A stretch of 22,260 nucleotides of DNA from Apostichopus leukothele. Its lineage: Eukaryota > Echinodermata > Holothuroidea > Aspidochirotida > Stichopodidae. The stretch lies in assembly GCA_010014835.2 (NCBI GenBank), contig JAAAKB020000023.1:1796439-1818698 (forward strand). The letters run 5' to 3'. Both the position numbers and the translations under genes were made by a program. Below the pieces are notes generated by a model that searched no databases, had not been told where the DNA came from, and saw only the letters and a program-made list of their open reading frames with translations. Shown in pieces: positions 1 to 11,972 of this stretch (position 1 is its first letter; each line of letters starts with the position of its first letter).

Positions 1-1080
1 GCATCAGGAGGCAGTAAACGTCAGGAAGAGGTACAGAGAAATGAATTTTCAACAAACTAAACATAGTCTATCCCGAAGGTTACTTTTGCAAGAAGGTTTC
101 TACAGACTAAAATGTTGTTTTTGACTGGCATAGTGATGTTCTTGTCTTCCTTATATCTCTGTGACTTCCGTAAACTTTGTTCATACTTAAAGGTTAAAGG
201 GGTATAGTCTTATCTTTGTCTCAGAAAGGCTTGATGCCTTTAAAATAAAGAGGCAAGCAGCGGTGGAAAATTTTGGAAAGAAAACTTGCAAAAATATTTC
301 CTCATTAAACTGTATTCGATAATGAGATGGGACTTTCATTAACATCCCATTTCCTTACCTATAGCTTATTAATATTATATGTATTTTGGTACTCTTTGAG
401 GAAGAGAAACTTAACTTTAATTAAAATTATACAAACAGTACCCTGATCAAGGTGGTCTCTTTATTGCGGACATCAGACTGTCATGTGAAGTCGACAACAA
501 ATATTAAGGGAAGGTATTCATGGGTTTATTCGTACAACATCAGGCGTCTATACAGGTAACCAGTATTCGCCTCCAAACATGCCAGAAAATGCTAAAAAGA
601 AACGGTCACGTTGTTATTGCTAACAAATAATATCACCTACTAACTACTTCGGATCTATAATTACTCGATTAGAACAAACCATATCCTTTTATTTAATAAA
701 ACATGAGAACATTGCAGGATATTGGTGCATAAGTCTTGTTGAAAGGGTGCCTCTCTCTTTAAACAGAAAACAGAATCAGAAAACGTAAAAGAAACAAAGG
801 TAACTTTACCACCAAATAAAAAAAAATTAAAAAAAACATATCCTCTCCGTACAAATTGCTATAAGGGTGAGGATTTGATCTAAAGATGTAGAAAATATAC
901 AGCGTTTTCATTAAGAAATCAACTTTAGATACCGGAATATGTCTTTAAGAAAATATACACAGAACAGACGAAAGGCTGCGTCGACGGATACTTACTAGTT
1001 GTTATCGTCGGGGTGATCCTACCTCTGATATTGATAAATATAGAGTTTCGATTAATTAGTGGATATATATGTTACATGCG
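1..1080. other. No recognisable gene
   Basis: AT-rich, with stops frequent in all frames. No conserved peptide, RNA gene or repeat family was recognised. Confidence 0.5.
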
Positions 1081-1101
1081 GTAGCGAGTTTTTGTATATA
1101 T

Positions 1102-1193
1102 ATATTTATTTATTTATTTATTTATTTATAGTGTAACATATTAGTATATATATCAGTACTGTAACATATAAGAATATATATATATCAGTACTA
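1102..1193. repeat. (TTTA)n microsatellite and adjacent 30-bp duplication
   Basis: About seven TTTA units are followed by two copies of TGTAACATATWAG + (TA)n + TCAGTACT. The 86-codon minus-strand open frame starting next to it reads repeat sequence at its C-terminus and was not called. Confidence 0.85.
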
Positions 1194-2900
1194 TAACTTC
1201 TCAAACATGATTTACTATATAAAACTATAAAGTTTTTGTTCAGCAAAACAGTGCCTGGATATGAGAAGGATAAAATAATGAAAGGTGAAAGGTCACCTTC
1301 AGCGTCCATGTAAAGGAACTCTAATGTAAAACTTACTATTTTTTGCGCGCTCTGTGAAAATTTCATCGAGTATTCCATATTGTTATATTTATCAGGTAAA
1401 TGTCAGACCGAATCCGGCATGTTGTTGTTGTTATTTTGTTTAGGTACATACATAGTAGCCTAATGTTCTTGGTGTTGTTGTCCGTCCTGTCCTAGCGCCT
1501 ATGACGGTTACTACGTCATGGTTACCGCCTGGCGGTTTCACTACCCGCCTCTCTGTATATATATTTCTTCACGGCAACGCTCGCAGAAAATATATTTCAC
1601 TTGAAATGACAGGTATACCATAACATGCTGAAAACTGAGCCGTGTTATTGATGCAGTCTGGTTTAGATAATATATAGAACATCAATTGATATAACACCTG
1701 TCGGTAACGTTGGTTCGATCGGAATACGTTACAGGAGTTTAAGGTGACATGACCATGATAAAATACCAACTTGCAGAATCACTACGTGAGATATACCACC
1801 GCCTTTAATACATAAGGCCCTGTATCATTTCACCTCGTGTTCCACACGTCACTGTAAAGAATGTCCTGGAATGCATCAATGTAACCATGCAGCGAGAATG
1901 AAAAATGACTTTAAGGATCTCCCCAAACTCCCCTCTTAATGCAATGCAGGATAAGAGAGTGAGAGAGAGGTATACCTCTAGCATACCGCCGGCTCATGTT
2001 CGACTAATCCCAGGGACCTGGTGCGACGGCAGCCTGTTCTTGTCAGCGTCAACTGTACGTCGCCAGATACACCCACCCCTGCCAAGAAGAAACCGTTCCA
2101 TTAACTAATTGACGCGCGGCTTTTGAAACAACCGACCCATATATTACGGTAATGTATCGCACTTTGATTTATTCAGACCAACAGCCAAGACTAGAAGCCA
2201 AAAGAAAAGAAATGCCAAAAAAAAAAAAACGAACACGGAAAAAAAAAAGTGAGACTTGTATCCGTTAAAATGAAACAGGACTTTATTTGGATCAGCATGA
2301 AAGGAAAGACTTAAAAAGATATATAAATATATTTATGACTTTCATATTTTTTAACAAGCAGTGACGTCATACCTGACTCACAAATTGCCAAAACAGTCTT
2401 AGGGCTGTAAACAACACATGATGCGATATCGCAAGGAAATATGTACAAAGTTTTATGAAACAATTTATGGAAGTTAATTAAAAGAGTGGTGAAACCTTAT
2501 CGGTGTCTTAATTAAGACCTCGCGCAGCGGGTTGGAACCACAAAAGGAAGAGAAAGATAGAAAGAAAGAAAGCAAAACATATCCATGTAAGAAAGTCAAT
2601 TTACGCGCCAAACGACAAAAAGAGAAAAAAGCAAAGTAAGGAGAAGCTATGAGAATAGTGACATGTTAAGATAATTGCACGGCGGCAGTAAAAAGAAAAC
2701 ATAACGTCACGGTCTGACAACTTTAAATACACAAATCAAGACTCGTATATTGTAAAACACGGCGACGAAGAACCTGTAGGTAAGTGAAAACAATTTACAT
2801 CAATACCGACATTTCCAATTTATTGTGTAAACTCAACGGGCGTTACGTGTAAATTTGTTCATATCCAGTTGAGATACCATCTAACAAAAAAAAGTCACTA
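1194..2900. other. Unannotated region with a GC-richer island (about 1900-2115)
   Basis: Mostly AT-rich with A-runs near 2215-2250 and GAAA repeats near 2550. The island contains a 67-codon plus frame (1905-2108) and, on the minus strand, a segment bounded by an acceptor-like ttcttcttggcag and a donor-like site. Neither gives a recognisable peptide or a phase match to the gene at the right, so neither is called as a gene. Confidence 0.4.
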
Positions 2901-2999
2901 TAGCAACCATGCGCGGATCATCGTATCGATGACGATGAGTTTGCAATAGCGCAAGGACGGTCACTTCTCACAGAAATGTTCAAGGTTATAAAACTAACG

Positions 3000-3490
3000 G
3001 TATGCGGTAAGCAATGTTGCGATATGCGATCGGAATCATATCGCGTTAGTATAAGAATGTATGTGTCTCCCACACACCGCGGTGTGCATTGCGATGTTCT
3101 TTGTAATTATGCTTCTTCGGTGTCATGACAAACCGGCAAATATGCTGGAATTGATATCGTGTGAGTAACAACGATAACATAGTTCAAACAACGCGGTGCT
3201 GAAGACGATGTTCCGCAGTACTATATAGGACACTACTGTATACTACAATATACTGTAGGCCTAGGCAACCATGTGGTGATATAACTTCGGGTTTACATCA
3301 TGTGAATAATGACAATTATATCGCCTCACACCGCGGTGTTATAGAATTTCATCTCTCATGTTTGCAGCGTCGCGACATCCTGTGTGCTTTGTAATGATGT
3401 ATTCTCGATTTCATATGATATGGGTAACAGCAATAACATGTTTAATATACCGCGATGCTAAACTCCGACGTTTCATACAAGTATGTAATA
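3000..3490. repeat. Diverged direct duplication, about 255 bp, with CCGCGG palindromes
   Basis: Two related copies. Shared landmarks are CACCGCGGTGT (3075 and 3329), CTTTGTAATKATG, GATATNGTGTGAGTAACAA/GGGTAACAGC, ATAACAT (about 3174 and 3433) and CGCGRTGCT (3192 and 3451). The copies have many substitutions and indels. CpG density is higher than in the flanking AT-rich DNA. No coding frame or known element was recognised. Confidence 0.65.
3073..3086. repeat. Perfect 14-bp palindrome
   Basis: CACACCGCGGTGTG is its own reverse complement. The paired copy at 3328-3339 retains a 12-bp version, ACACCGCGGTGT. Confidence 0.9.
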
Positions 3491-3660
3491 ATGAAAGAAT
3501 GATCGATATTACGTGAATCCACAACACCGGTTTATCTCGTAGGTGACTATGCCAAAGACAAATGACTGCTAACTCTCTGTAATAATTACATTTAGATTTT
3601 AAAAAAATTGAATAGAAAATTCAACAAAATAATACAACTAGAAAACTGAACGCATTGCAA

Positions 3661-3920
3661 AATAAAATATAATAATAACATTTACATCGCTAAACTACTT
3701 AACAGCGACAATATCATCAAAATAAAATTTCATAACAACTTTTACACCGCTAAACCACTTAACAGCGACAATATCATCAAAATAAAATTTAATAACAACG
3801 TTTACATCGCTAAACTACTTAACAGCGACAATAGCATCAAAACAAATATATCATAAACAACATTACCATCGCTAAACTACTTAACAGCGACAATATCATC
3901 AAAATAAAATTTAATTATTA
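3661..3920. repeat. 60-bp tandem array, about 4.3 copies
   Basis: Units start at 3661, 3721, 3781 and 3841 (the last is 62 bp), followed by a partial copy. The core ATCGCTAAACTACTTAACAG + CGACAATATCATCAA is the most conserved part. Within it TCGCT and AGCGA can pair as a 5-bp stem around a 12-nt loop. Confidence 0.95.
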
Positions 3921-5418
3921 ACACGACAGGACGGCAAAAAAATTACCTTTTTGTTTTCTTCCTCACAGACGCCAAACATATTACTTCAAAAGGCTTAATA
4001 TGCACGTCGCTTCTTATCTTTCGAAAATCATTCAAGCGTTTGAAAGTAACAGCTACATTTCTGAAACTTTATTCTCAAAAATACCTTATCTGTAATCAAT
4101 TATTAAAAATGATCAATAATTACTTGAAGGCAACTCAATGTACTGAAGCGAGACATTTATAGGAAAGACTATCTATCAACATTATGTCTAACATCTTCAA
4201 CAATTACGTAATGCTAGCTGGTGACATCTATAGGCTCTCCAGCTTGAATTAATGAGTTTGTTCAACTGACGGCGAACTTTGAATAAAAAACAAAAACTAA
4301 AGCTAAATTCATAAGGTTGCAAATATTATTCATCATCAAAACGTTAATACTTTCACATACTATTATTCTATTCAAATTTTGTTTCTGTACAATTTGATCT
4401 TCAAAGATTATGTTAAACACGTGTTCTTACGAATCAAAGTTTAATAACATATTCAAAACAACAACAGCAAAAAAGAAGTTGTCTAAAGCATTCAATGATA
4501 TTCACTTCAACTGTGAATGAACCTCAGTCTACAAATATCAGATGATGAGAAGGACTCCTTCCTTAGCTATTACAGTAAACATGACTGTTACTGTTATGTA
4601 CCATTACACTCAAACACCAAACCGTAATGCCTCACATAACTTATAATACAACTTCAATTAATTTCCTGTTCAAGTTTAGCTAATCTGTAATTTAATAATC
4701 ATACAAACACACCTGTCCGTCTCATCACACACACAGACAGGCAGACACAAAAGGGGAGCTCGTGTGCAAGACTTATAGTTATGCTGCCATCACTTTATGG
4801 CAGTACGCCAACTTTAAAACTCGTAACAGATATGACATGGAAGTTAAAATACATAAGATCATATTGCTTTTGAAATAAAAGGATTATTTCAACAATATAC
4901 ATTCTATCGTGGTAGTTATAAGGTTCTCCCAAAGGTATGGGAATCTCTCAACAGATCGATAAGTACTTATTTATTGCAGGTACTTAAAGAACAGTGACAA
5001 AAACCAGATATCTGATGTATCAATATTTCCTTGACAAGGAGACCAGCAATTAAAAAAAAAACGTTCTGGAAGGAGTTTTAAAGGTGTCAGTAAGATTCTG
5101 CACATTTTTCCGGGTTTAAAACCCATCAGCTTCTTTGTTAAGATAAATAGAAATTATAACGAAAGAACGCGATGGTAATACTCCACATATTCATATGATG
5201 CACACGAGAGTGACGTCACACGTAAGATTGTTTATCTTAGTAGAATTGATATAAAAGCAAACCAATAAGTGTCTTTATGTACACTAAAACTTACAAATGT
5301 TTTGCTCTTATATTTTACTTCCAATATCCTTAAATAAGACGATAAGCTATGAATATGATCCGAGTAAATAATCCTGACTTCAAGAAATGCACAACGAGTG
5401 CAGAATTCTTTTCTAGAG
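3921..5418. other. No recognisable gene
   Basis: AT-rich sequence with no long open frame, domain or obvious repeat. A short CA/CAGA-rich patch occurs at about 4710-4750. Confidence 0.5.
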
Positions 5419-5475
5419 GTTGTTGTTGTTGTTGTTTTGTATGTTTGTTTGTGTTGTTATTGCTGCTGTTTCTCT
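5419..5475. repeat. (GTT)n / (TTTG)n simple repeat
   Basis: GTTGTTGTTGTTGTTGTTTT is followed by degenerate TTTG/TGT units. Confidence 0.85.
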
Positions 5476-5623
5476 TGTGACTTGTGTTGTTATTCCAATT
5501 TACACTATTTTTGTTTTTTAATTCTTTAATGAAATGTTATCCTATAATGCTTCAGAACACAACCTCTTTTTTCATATAGAAATAACCATTCGTACATAGG
5601 CTACAACAGATGGACAAAAAAGG

Positions 5624-6277
5624 ACTATCACAGATACATGTGACTGAGTTATTGAATCATACTATCACAGACATATGTGACTGAGTTAATGACATCTAAC
5701 TAGCACAAATACATGTGACTGAGTCAATGACATATAACTAGCATAAATACATGTGACTCGGTTAATGACATCTCACAAATACATGTGAGTGAGTTAATGA
5801 TATCGTATAACTATCACAAATACATGTGACTGGGAGAGTGACATCGTACTATCACAAGTACATGTGACTGAATTAATGACATCTAACTCTCACAGATACA
5901 TGTGACTGAGTTAATGATATCCTACTATCACAAATACATGTGAATGAGTTAATGACATATAACTATCACAAATACATGTGACTGAGTTAATGACATCGTA
6001 TACTATCACAAATACACGTGACTGGGTTAATGACATCTAACTCTCACAGTCACAGATACATGTGACTGAGTTAATGATATTCTACTATCACAAATACATG
6101 TGACTGAGTTAATGACATCTCACAAATACATGTGACTGACTCAATGACACCGTACTATCACAAATACATGTGACTGAGTTAATGACACCGTACTATCATA
6201 TATACATATGACTGAGATAGTGATATCGTACTGTCACAAATACATGTGACTGAGTTAATGACATCGTATACTAGCAT
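5624..6277. repeat. About 38-bp tandem array, 17 copies
   Basis: Seventeen units of 33-44 bp, most 38 bp, built on ACTATCACAAATACATGTGA + CTGAGTTAATGACATCGT. Each unit carries TCACA-N6-TGTGA, an inverted repeat, and the E-box-type hexamer CATGTG (CACGTG in one copy). In two copies the next segment reads TGAGTCA or TGACTCA, the AP-1 consensus, instead of TGAGTTA. Units differ by 1-6 changes and small indels, so it is a moderately old minisatellite with no spacers. Confidence 0.95.
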
Positions 6278-8591
6278 TTAAAGAGATACAGGTCAAATAC
6301 CTAACCGAGAACCTTATAAAGTACATTGAATACCAGCGGCATCTATAAAACCTCGTTCATTGCAATAAACACAAGACAAAAACCCAACCGGTCCCTCTCA
6401 AAGTTTGTCCAATTTTTATATAATTATTCAATTTTGATTCCCTCCCGGCGTTGGAATATTCCAGATGAATGAAAATATCAATTGGAATAAAAAACAAATT
6501 TAAATTTTTCGAACCGTTTATATATATTTACGACTAAAGGGAATATGCCGGAACGGAAAAGTGACCCATTAATCTCTCTATCTGTCTCATTCTCCAGTTT
6601 TGCGTCTTTTCGATAAACAACCTCTCATTTCCCGGGGGCGATTAAATTTTCTTATTAGAGACAGACAAAATATTGCTTAATCGCATTTCAACTACGTAGA
6701 ATGCTTTATTTGTTACTTTTTGTGAAAAGAATATCTGACTTTAATATTTTATCCATTGTCATTGAGTTTATGGCATACATTGTTAATTGTATTCTTCGTT
6801 TTTCTAAATCATTTTTTTTATTTTATGGAAATGTTCTTGGATTTGTTTTCTGTCGTCAAGGAGTTTGAAACGGACAAGAAGTATAGTTTCCAATCTGCGT
6901 CTGTCAGATCAAGTTCAGACCGGTCTGCGTCTGTAAGATGTTTGCGACTGTTTTAAAGGTTCAAGTCTTAAAAGGCATTATAAATGAAAAAGCAGTCACA
7001 TTTTTCAAGTTCTGTACAGTACATTGACCTGCAATTTTGTGGGGAAAACTATTCATATTCTGGTGGGTATTATCAACAATTTGAATCCGTAACCAAAGCA
7101 TACCTCTACTTATTATTATGTTCTCCACCCCGTTTTCCGTGTTAATATTTGACAGCATATTGGAGTATAGACGCAGTTTTAATATAAGAGATATATGGCG
7201 GAAAGAATTATACCTCTTTACTGAATCAGTAAAAGACAAACAAGACAGACAGACCTTAAATGCCTAATTATTAAAACAAAAGGATAAATGAACAAGGATG
7301 CTGTTTAATTTAGCGCCCACAGTAGTAACTAAAAATAACATTTTATGAAGCTCAGCTCTCAAAGTCCAGATAACGATAATTTTGAAAATGAGTTAACTCC
7401 TCTGACATATTTTGCTAGATATATATGGATACTCAAGTATGGTCACACAATGAGGTTATCATTACATATATACTCTGAACCATTCATGTTCAAATTCCTC
7501 GGGTATTTCTGGTATGTGAAAAATGTGTTTCCGGGCAAATTTAATCGCAGGCAATGTACATGTGGAACAATTTAATTACTATGTAGGAAAAGGACCTTTG
7601 GCAAAACAGCTGTTTGCATTTCCATACACTGTAATTTTCCCTTTTTTTTTGTAAGTGCAATAACCACTAAATATAGTTCTTTCTCTCCTTCAATTTTTTT
7701 TTTCCTAATCAATATTCTTGTTACATTCTAATAGCATATCATTCTGTGATTGTCTGCCCAAAAAATAGGAAAATACTGTTATATCTACTTTATTTATTTT
7801 ATTGTAATATCTGCTATTACTCAGATAGTGTTATTGACCTAGTCTATAGTCATGATATATCTAGTTTTAATAAAATATCAGGTATTCTTGAGGTTAGCAA
7901 CTATAATTGTAAAAACACTACATCCTGGGAGATCTTGTGGTATGAAATCATATAAAACAGAGAAAATTTGTCATCCTGGATCACAGTTTACACGCGCACG
8001 GACACCAAAAGAATGTCACAAATTGGTACTCTTATTTCTTCTAGTACTAGAACCATATATCTGGGTGTTTGGTTTTGCTTTTTTGTCTTATAAATTATAC
8101 GGGCATACTTATGTACTCCTACCAGAATTATGACATTACAGGTGAAAAACACAACTAGGTGTATTAAATTCCCTTTTTCCTATCAGTTCACACTTCTTCT
8201 TTATTTTTAAGTTGGATGTATCATTTTTTCATCGATTTTAACAAGAATTTAAACTTCACTTTCACTGTCAGAATTACCAGAACTTTATTTAAAATATAAA
8301 AACAGGTTTTTGAGGTGATTTTCTACAATTTGGTGGCACCATTCTGAACCGTTAAAAGGAAAGATCATAATTACCCAAAACCTACACAAAAAAATATCAT
8401 CTTGTTATTGTTTTATTCTTGTCAACTATTAAGCTAAACATATTGTAATCCCCATATGTAGTCCTTTTTTGAGAACAAAAGAAAAATCCATGTTTTATTG
8501 TTCTGCAACATAGTTTTCCTTGACAACAACAATTTCATCATCATTACTTCACCCTGCATTCACTCCTCACAATTCACAAAGCCCACCTTAC
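6278..8591. other. No recognisable gene
   Basis: AT-rich. Small open frames at 6756-6956, 6961-7239, 7345-7575 and 7746-8133 lack family features and have the composition of random AT-rich DNA. A short duplication (GTCTGCGTCTGTMAGAT) occurs at about 6895-6940. A further 3' exon of the VWA3B-like gene was looked for here on the minus strand without success. Confidence 0.5.
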
Positions 8592-8765
8592 CTCCTTTCT
8601 TATCAACACTTCCTGGTCGCTGATATCATCTCCAGTTGCTCTCCGGAACACCACGTTCTCCCTCAAGTGATCTCTTTCCCGTGGAGAGTACGGCATAAAA
8701 TCTTCCCCCCTCTGAACGAATAGAACAGGTTCTGCTCTTATGTTGATGACACACACTTCTTGTTG
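8592..8765 (-). CDS. Candidate next exon of the VWA3B-like gene
   Basis: An open segment on the minus strand of exactly 58 codons, between a strong acceptor (cttgttttcttatcaccgtag) and a donor (AAGGAG|gtaagg), phase 0 at both ends. It encodes QQEVCVINIRAEPVLFVQRG, EDFMPYSPRERDHLRENVVF and RRATGDDISDQEVLIRKE. Phase 0 fits the donor at 12471, and reading 'FYTVITYNKHK' into 'QQEVCVINIRA' gives a plausible following beta-strand of the DUF4537 barrel. Base composition is markedly richer in G+C and CpG than its surroundings. I do not recognise the peptide itself. It would need a further exon to the left, which I could not find. It could instead belong to an unrelated minus-strand gene starting in this CpG-rich patch. 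Confidence 0.5.
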
Positions 8766-10483
8766 CTACGGTGATAAGAAAACAAGAAGAGAGAGAACGT
8801 AATTTGACTACGTCCAATGTGTGTGTTTGTCAATCCTGGCTACGCCGCACATGTATGATAAAGAGTGTACAACAAACGCAAGTTGCCATAATTACCGGCT
8901 GTTTGATGGAAACCGAGATGTCAGGAAAGACGAGAAAAAAAAGGTCGAGGCACATTGTAAGAATTGTGAAACATCGGGGAGGGAAAAGGGAAAACGGGGA
9001 AGGATATTAAAATTGCCGCGTTTAACCGACTTAACTCTAGAACAAAAACACTGACAAATTTTGTTCTCGACCCAAAACTTGAGAGAAAAACCAGGAAAAG
9101 TTGTTAAATCATATCATAAATCTTACAAAGAAATATAAGAAATAATGTCAGATCGCTCTATATATGGTAGAGAGGAAGAGAGAGCACTAAATTTTGTGGG
9201 GAGACAGGTAAGCAAGGTAACTAAGCAATTCAGTTTTCAAGGAAAACTGCAATGTGATGAAGAATAACATCTTATGAAACCTTCTGTTGTTTCAGTATGT
9301 ATACAATTTAATACAAGGCTATATGGAATCTAAAAAAATTTGTTTCCAATTATGTGAGCATTCTAACTATCTAAAATAGCTAATAGAAATATTAATTCAA
9401 ATTTGAGTCATTAAATAAAGTCATATGAACAAGTAACTATTGTCACAGTAAAAAAATTACAATTGAAAACCAGAAAATGAGGTTACCAGAATGGTGACCT
9501 CGTTGTCCATTATATTATGTATCTAAAAATGAGGCATTAACAATTTCAGGAGTTTTCAATGATTTTCACAATATTAAACATATAAGATTACATATTAATG
9601 TTAATAACAACCTCTAAAACTTGAGTCCACGTACCAAGTCAAATCTAAAATTCAAACAGGTCTTCATTCTGAAGAAACACTTTGACAGTTAAAATCTGTT
9701 AACCTTTGCAATTTAAGTTAATTCATAACCATAGCTATATAACCATACCTATGTACAGGTGACAAAATGTACAGTTGTGCTGGCTGTTACAATGTTATAT
9801 TGATAAACATGTTTTTCCAATATCACTTGAAAAATAAGAATTAACAAATAAGAGTCATATTTTATTAAAGATCAATTAAAGCAAGACATAAATATTTACC
9901 CATAAAATCAAAAGTAATTTTATAATGAAATTAATGCCAGGAATTACACATTTCGCTGGCAACAAAAACGAAATTTGTTAATTTTCGTTCTGCTGTTGGC
10001 ATAAAATGGCATCGTAACTTTGTCTGCACTGGGTGTAATGTTCTCTCACTAATGGAAAATGTCACCTCCATTTCCAATAAGCTGGCTGGGAAATGGATTA
10101 TCGGAAAACTGCTCAGTCAAATATGTGTCTGATAACTGCTAACTGATCTGCTTAACCAAATGGAACAAATATTCAGTTTCCTTAATTTAGTTTATTACAA
10201 ATACACCACCAAGAAAAATGCAAACATCCACAATTTTCCTTCATGAATTATGCAATATATTAGTATAATGGAATCAAATCTCTCCCAAGTTGACATTTAC
10301 CAGCAGAGTAAATTTCCTTTTCTTTATCTTTCTTGCAAACATTCCATTAAGCAGCGGGCTTTCCCTATATCAGATTGGACACCTATCAAGCACTGAGGCA
10401 CAACAAATCATTCCCGACTGGATTTGTTCAAAACGATATTCCTCATATCCAAAAGGACTTGAGAACACGGTACAGTAGATCGT
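8766..10483. other. Presumed intronic DNA, no gene recognised
   Basis: AT-rich sequence apart from a CpG-richer patch up to about 9030. Overlapping plus-strand frames at 8771-9054 have no conserved motif and overlap the pyrimidine-rich upstream side of the candidate exon. A possible 70-nt minus-strand exon-like stretch at 10066-10135 was considered and rejected. Confidence 0.5.
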
Positions 10484-10780
10484 CCCAAGACAAAAAGTGA
10501 CCAGGTGAAATATCAGTCGCATACATGTCTGAGGTGGCTGCAGTCATCAACCTTGGTTGAAACTCTCACCCGCGAGAAGCGCATGGTCGCAGGAACAGCG
10601 AATGCCCAAACGGAGGTGCTGGCTTAACATTGAATTCAATACAGTTATACATGTGTGGACATACAGGCCTTGATGGTTCTCGGATCTACTCAATTCATGA
10701 ATTGAAAAATATTCCAAGACAAGAAGTAACCAGGTGGAATTGCAGTCGCAAACACGTCTCAGGTTGCCGCAGTCCAAACA
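10484..10780. repeat. Direct duplication of about 70 bp, offset 230 bp
   Basis: The segments at 10484-10555 and 10714-10780 share CCAAGACAARAAGTRACCAG, then GTGRAAT..CAGTCGCA.ACA.GTCTSAGGT. The right copy runs straight into the minisatellite at 10742, so this segment looks like the source of the amplified unit. Confidence 0.75.
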
Positions 10781-10980
10781 CGTCTTAGGTGGCCGCAGTC
10801 CAAACACGTCTTAGGTGGCAGCAGTCCAAACACGTCTAAGGTGGCAGCAGTCACATTCATGTCTGAGGTGGCCGCAGTCGCATTCATGTCTGAGGTGGCC
10901 GCAGTCGCATTCATGCCTGAGGTGGCTGCATGCACACTCATAATGTCTGAGGTGGCTGCAGTCATTAAACTTGATGTGGT
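10742..10980. repeat. 26/27-bp minisatellite, about 8-9 copies
   Basis: Units follow GCAGTC + CAAACACGTCT + WAGGTGGC (26 bp) in the left half and GCAGTCGCATTCATGTCTGA + GGTGGCC (27 bp) in the right half, with one 30-bp unit near 10930. The open frames on both strands are by-products of stop-free units. A single related copy lies at about 10514-10550. Confidence 0.9.
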
Positions 10981-11904
10981 AGCAAGCAGTGACAAGTTAC
11001 GAAACAACAAAGACGAGCATAAAACTGGAGAAGAACATCACCCTGCCAGTTCGTGAGGAGATTATTTTGGTAGACGATTTAACGATCGTGCCGATAGAAT
11101 ACCATGTATGTACAATATGGACACGTGTACGGAGCAGAGAAAAGTAATATTTGTATGTACGTAGATGGTGCTCAATGTGAAATCAAAAATGGTAAAAAGG
11201 AAAGTATAAAGAGGGATCAAATAAGGTGCAAATAATCGGTTTACTGGTTCAATATGTCATTCAACTATGTATACCTCTGAGATGGACTGCTTCCCTTGTA
11301 TAAATAATAACCTTACAAGATGCTCAGTAATAAAGAGAAAATTGGTACAACCTGCAGGCTATGCCCAGTTTTGCATGGCGTGAGTACAAGCTACTTGAGG
11401 GTTGTCACATTTGAAGGATAACAGTTATCCGTATTAAATCTAGTTCTTGTAAAATAGTAAAAACATGCTTTAAACATTTTGTAATATGCACAGTACGTAT
11501 GATAAAAAAAAAGAAATTGCTTTTTGCATTTCTTCGCATCATATTGCAGAATTCTCCTCAAATTATGATATATATTAAGATAAAGAATCCTCAACATATC
11601 AGTGGGAATAATTTGGAGAATTAGACCCTTAACGAAAATGCTTTTGAAAACATTGCAATTCAAAAGTGATGATCTTTCATAACAAGCTGCTTTAATAAAT
11701 ATCATCCTATACAAGGAAACAACAGATACTATATCTTTCCATTTCTAGAACTAAATAGAAATAAAAACAAAATTACATAAACAACATGAACAGACAAAAA
11801 AAGCTTGAATTTGTCCACGTACAAGTAAAAAAAGATATGGTTTCTCTTCCTGGTTCATCCATATGATACCCAGTGACCTTCTTGAATTCTCCCTGTGCAA
11901 CCTA
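10981..11904. other. Presumed intronic DNA, no gene recognised
   Basis: AT-rich DNA with no repeat or conserved peptide seen. A 107-codon minus-strand open frame at 11391-11714 is Phe/Tyr/Leu-rich with no domain and typical AT-rich composition, so it was not called. Confidence 0.5.
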
Positions 11905-11972
11905 TATATAATATATATATATATATATACATTATATACATTATATACGTATATACGTTTTCATTTATATAT
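11905..11972. repeat. AT-rich microsatellite leading into the gap
   Basis: A (TA)n run followed by imperfect repeats of ACATTATAT and ACGTATAT. The short reading frames on both strands across it and the gap are artefacts of the repeat and of N bases. Confidence 0.9.

Noticed and set aside
1700-2010. B-box-like GGTTCGATC (about 1712) and GTTCGACTAATCC (about 1998), as tRNA or SINE
   Set aside because: No matching A box, no cloverleaf and no tail could be found.
1905-2108. 67-codon plus-strand frame in a GC-richer island, with a competing exon-like minus frame
   Set aside because: No recognisable peptide, no initiation context evidence and no phase partner.
5624-6277. CRISPR-like appearance of regular repeats
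   Set aside because: Units are contiguous and degenerate with no unique spacers, and the genome is eukaryotic.
6961-7239. 92-codon minus-strand frame as possible last exon of the VWA3B-like gene
   Set aside because: Composition is that of AT-rich noncoding DNA, no family motif is present and no good phase-0 acceptor was found.
8771-9054. Two plus-strand frames of 77-79 codons, Lys/Arg/Cys-rich
   Set aside because: They overlap the upstream side of the better-supported minus-strand exon and show no domain. The Cys/His spacing does not form a known zinc finger.
10066-10135. 70-nt minus-strand exon-like segment (SDTYLTEQFSDNPFPSQLIG)
   Set aside because: It has an acceptor-like and a donor-like site, but its end phase does not fit between the exon at 12471 and the candidate at 8765, and the peptide is not recognised.
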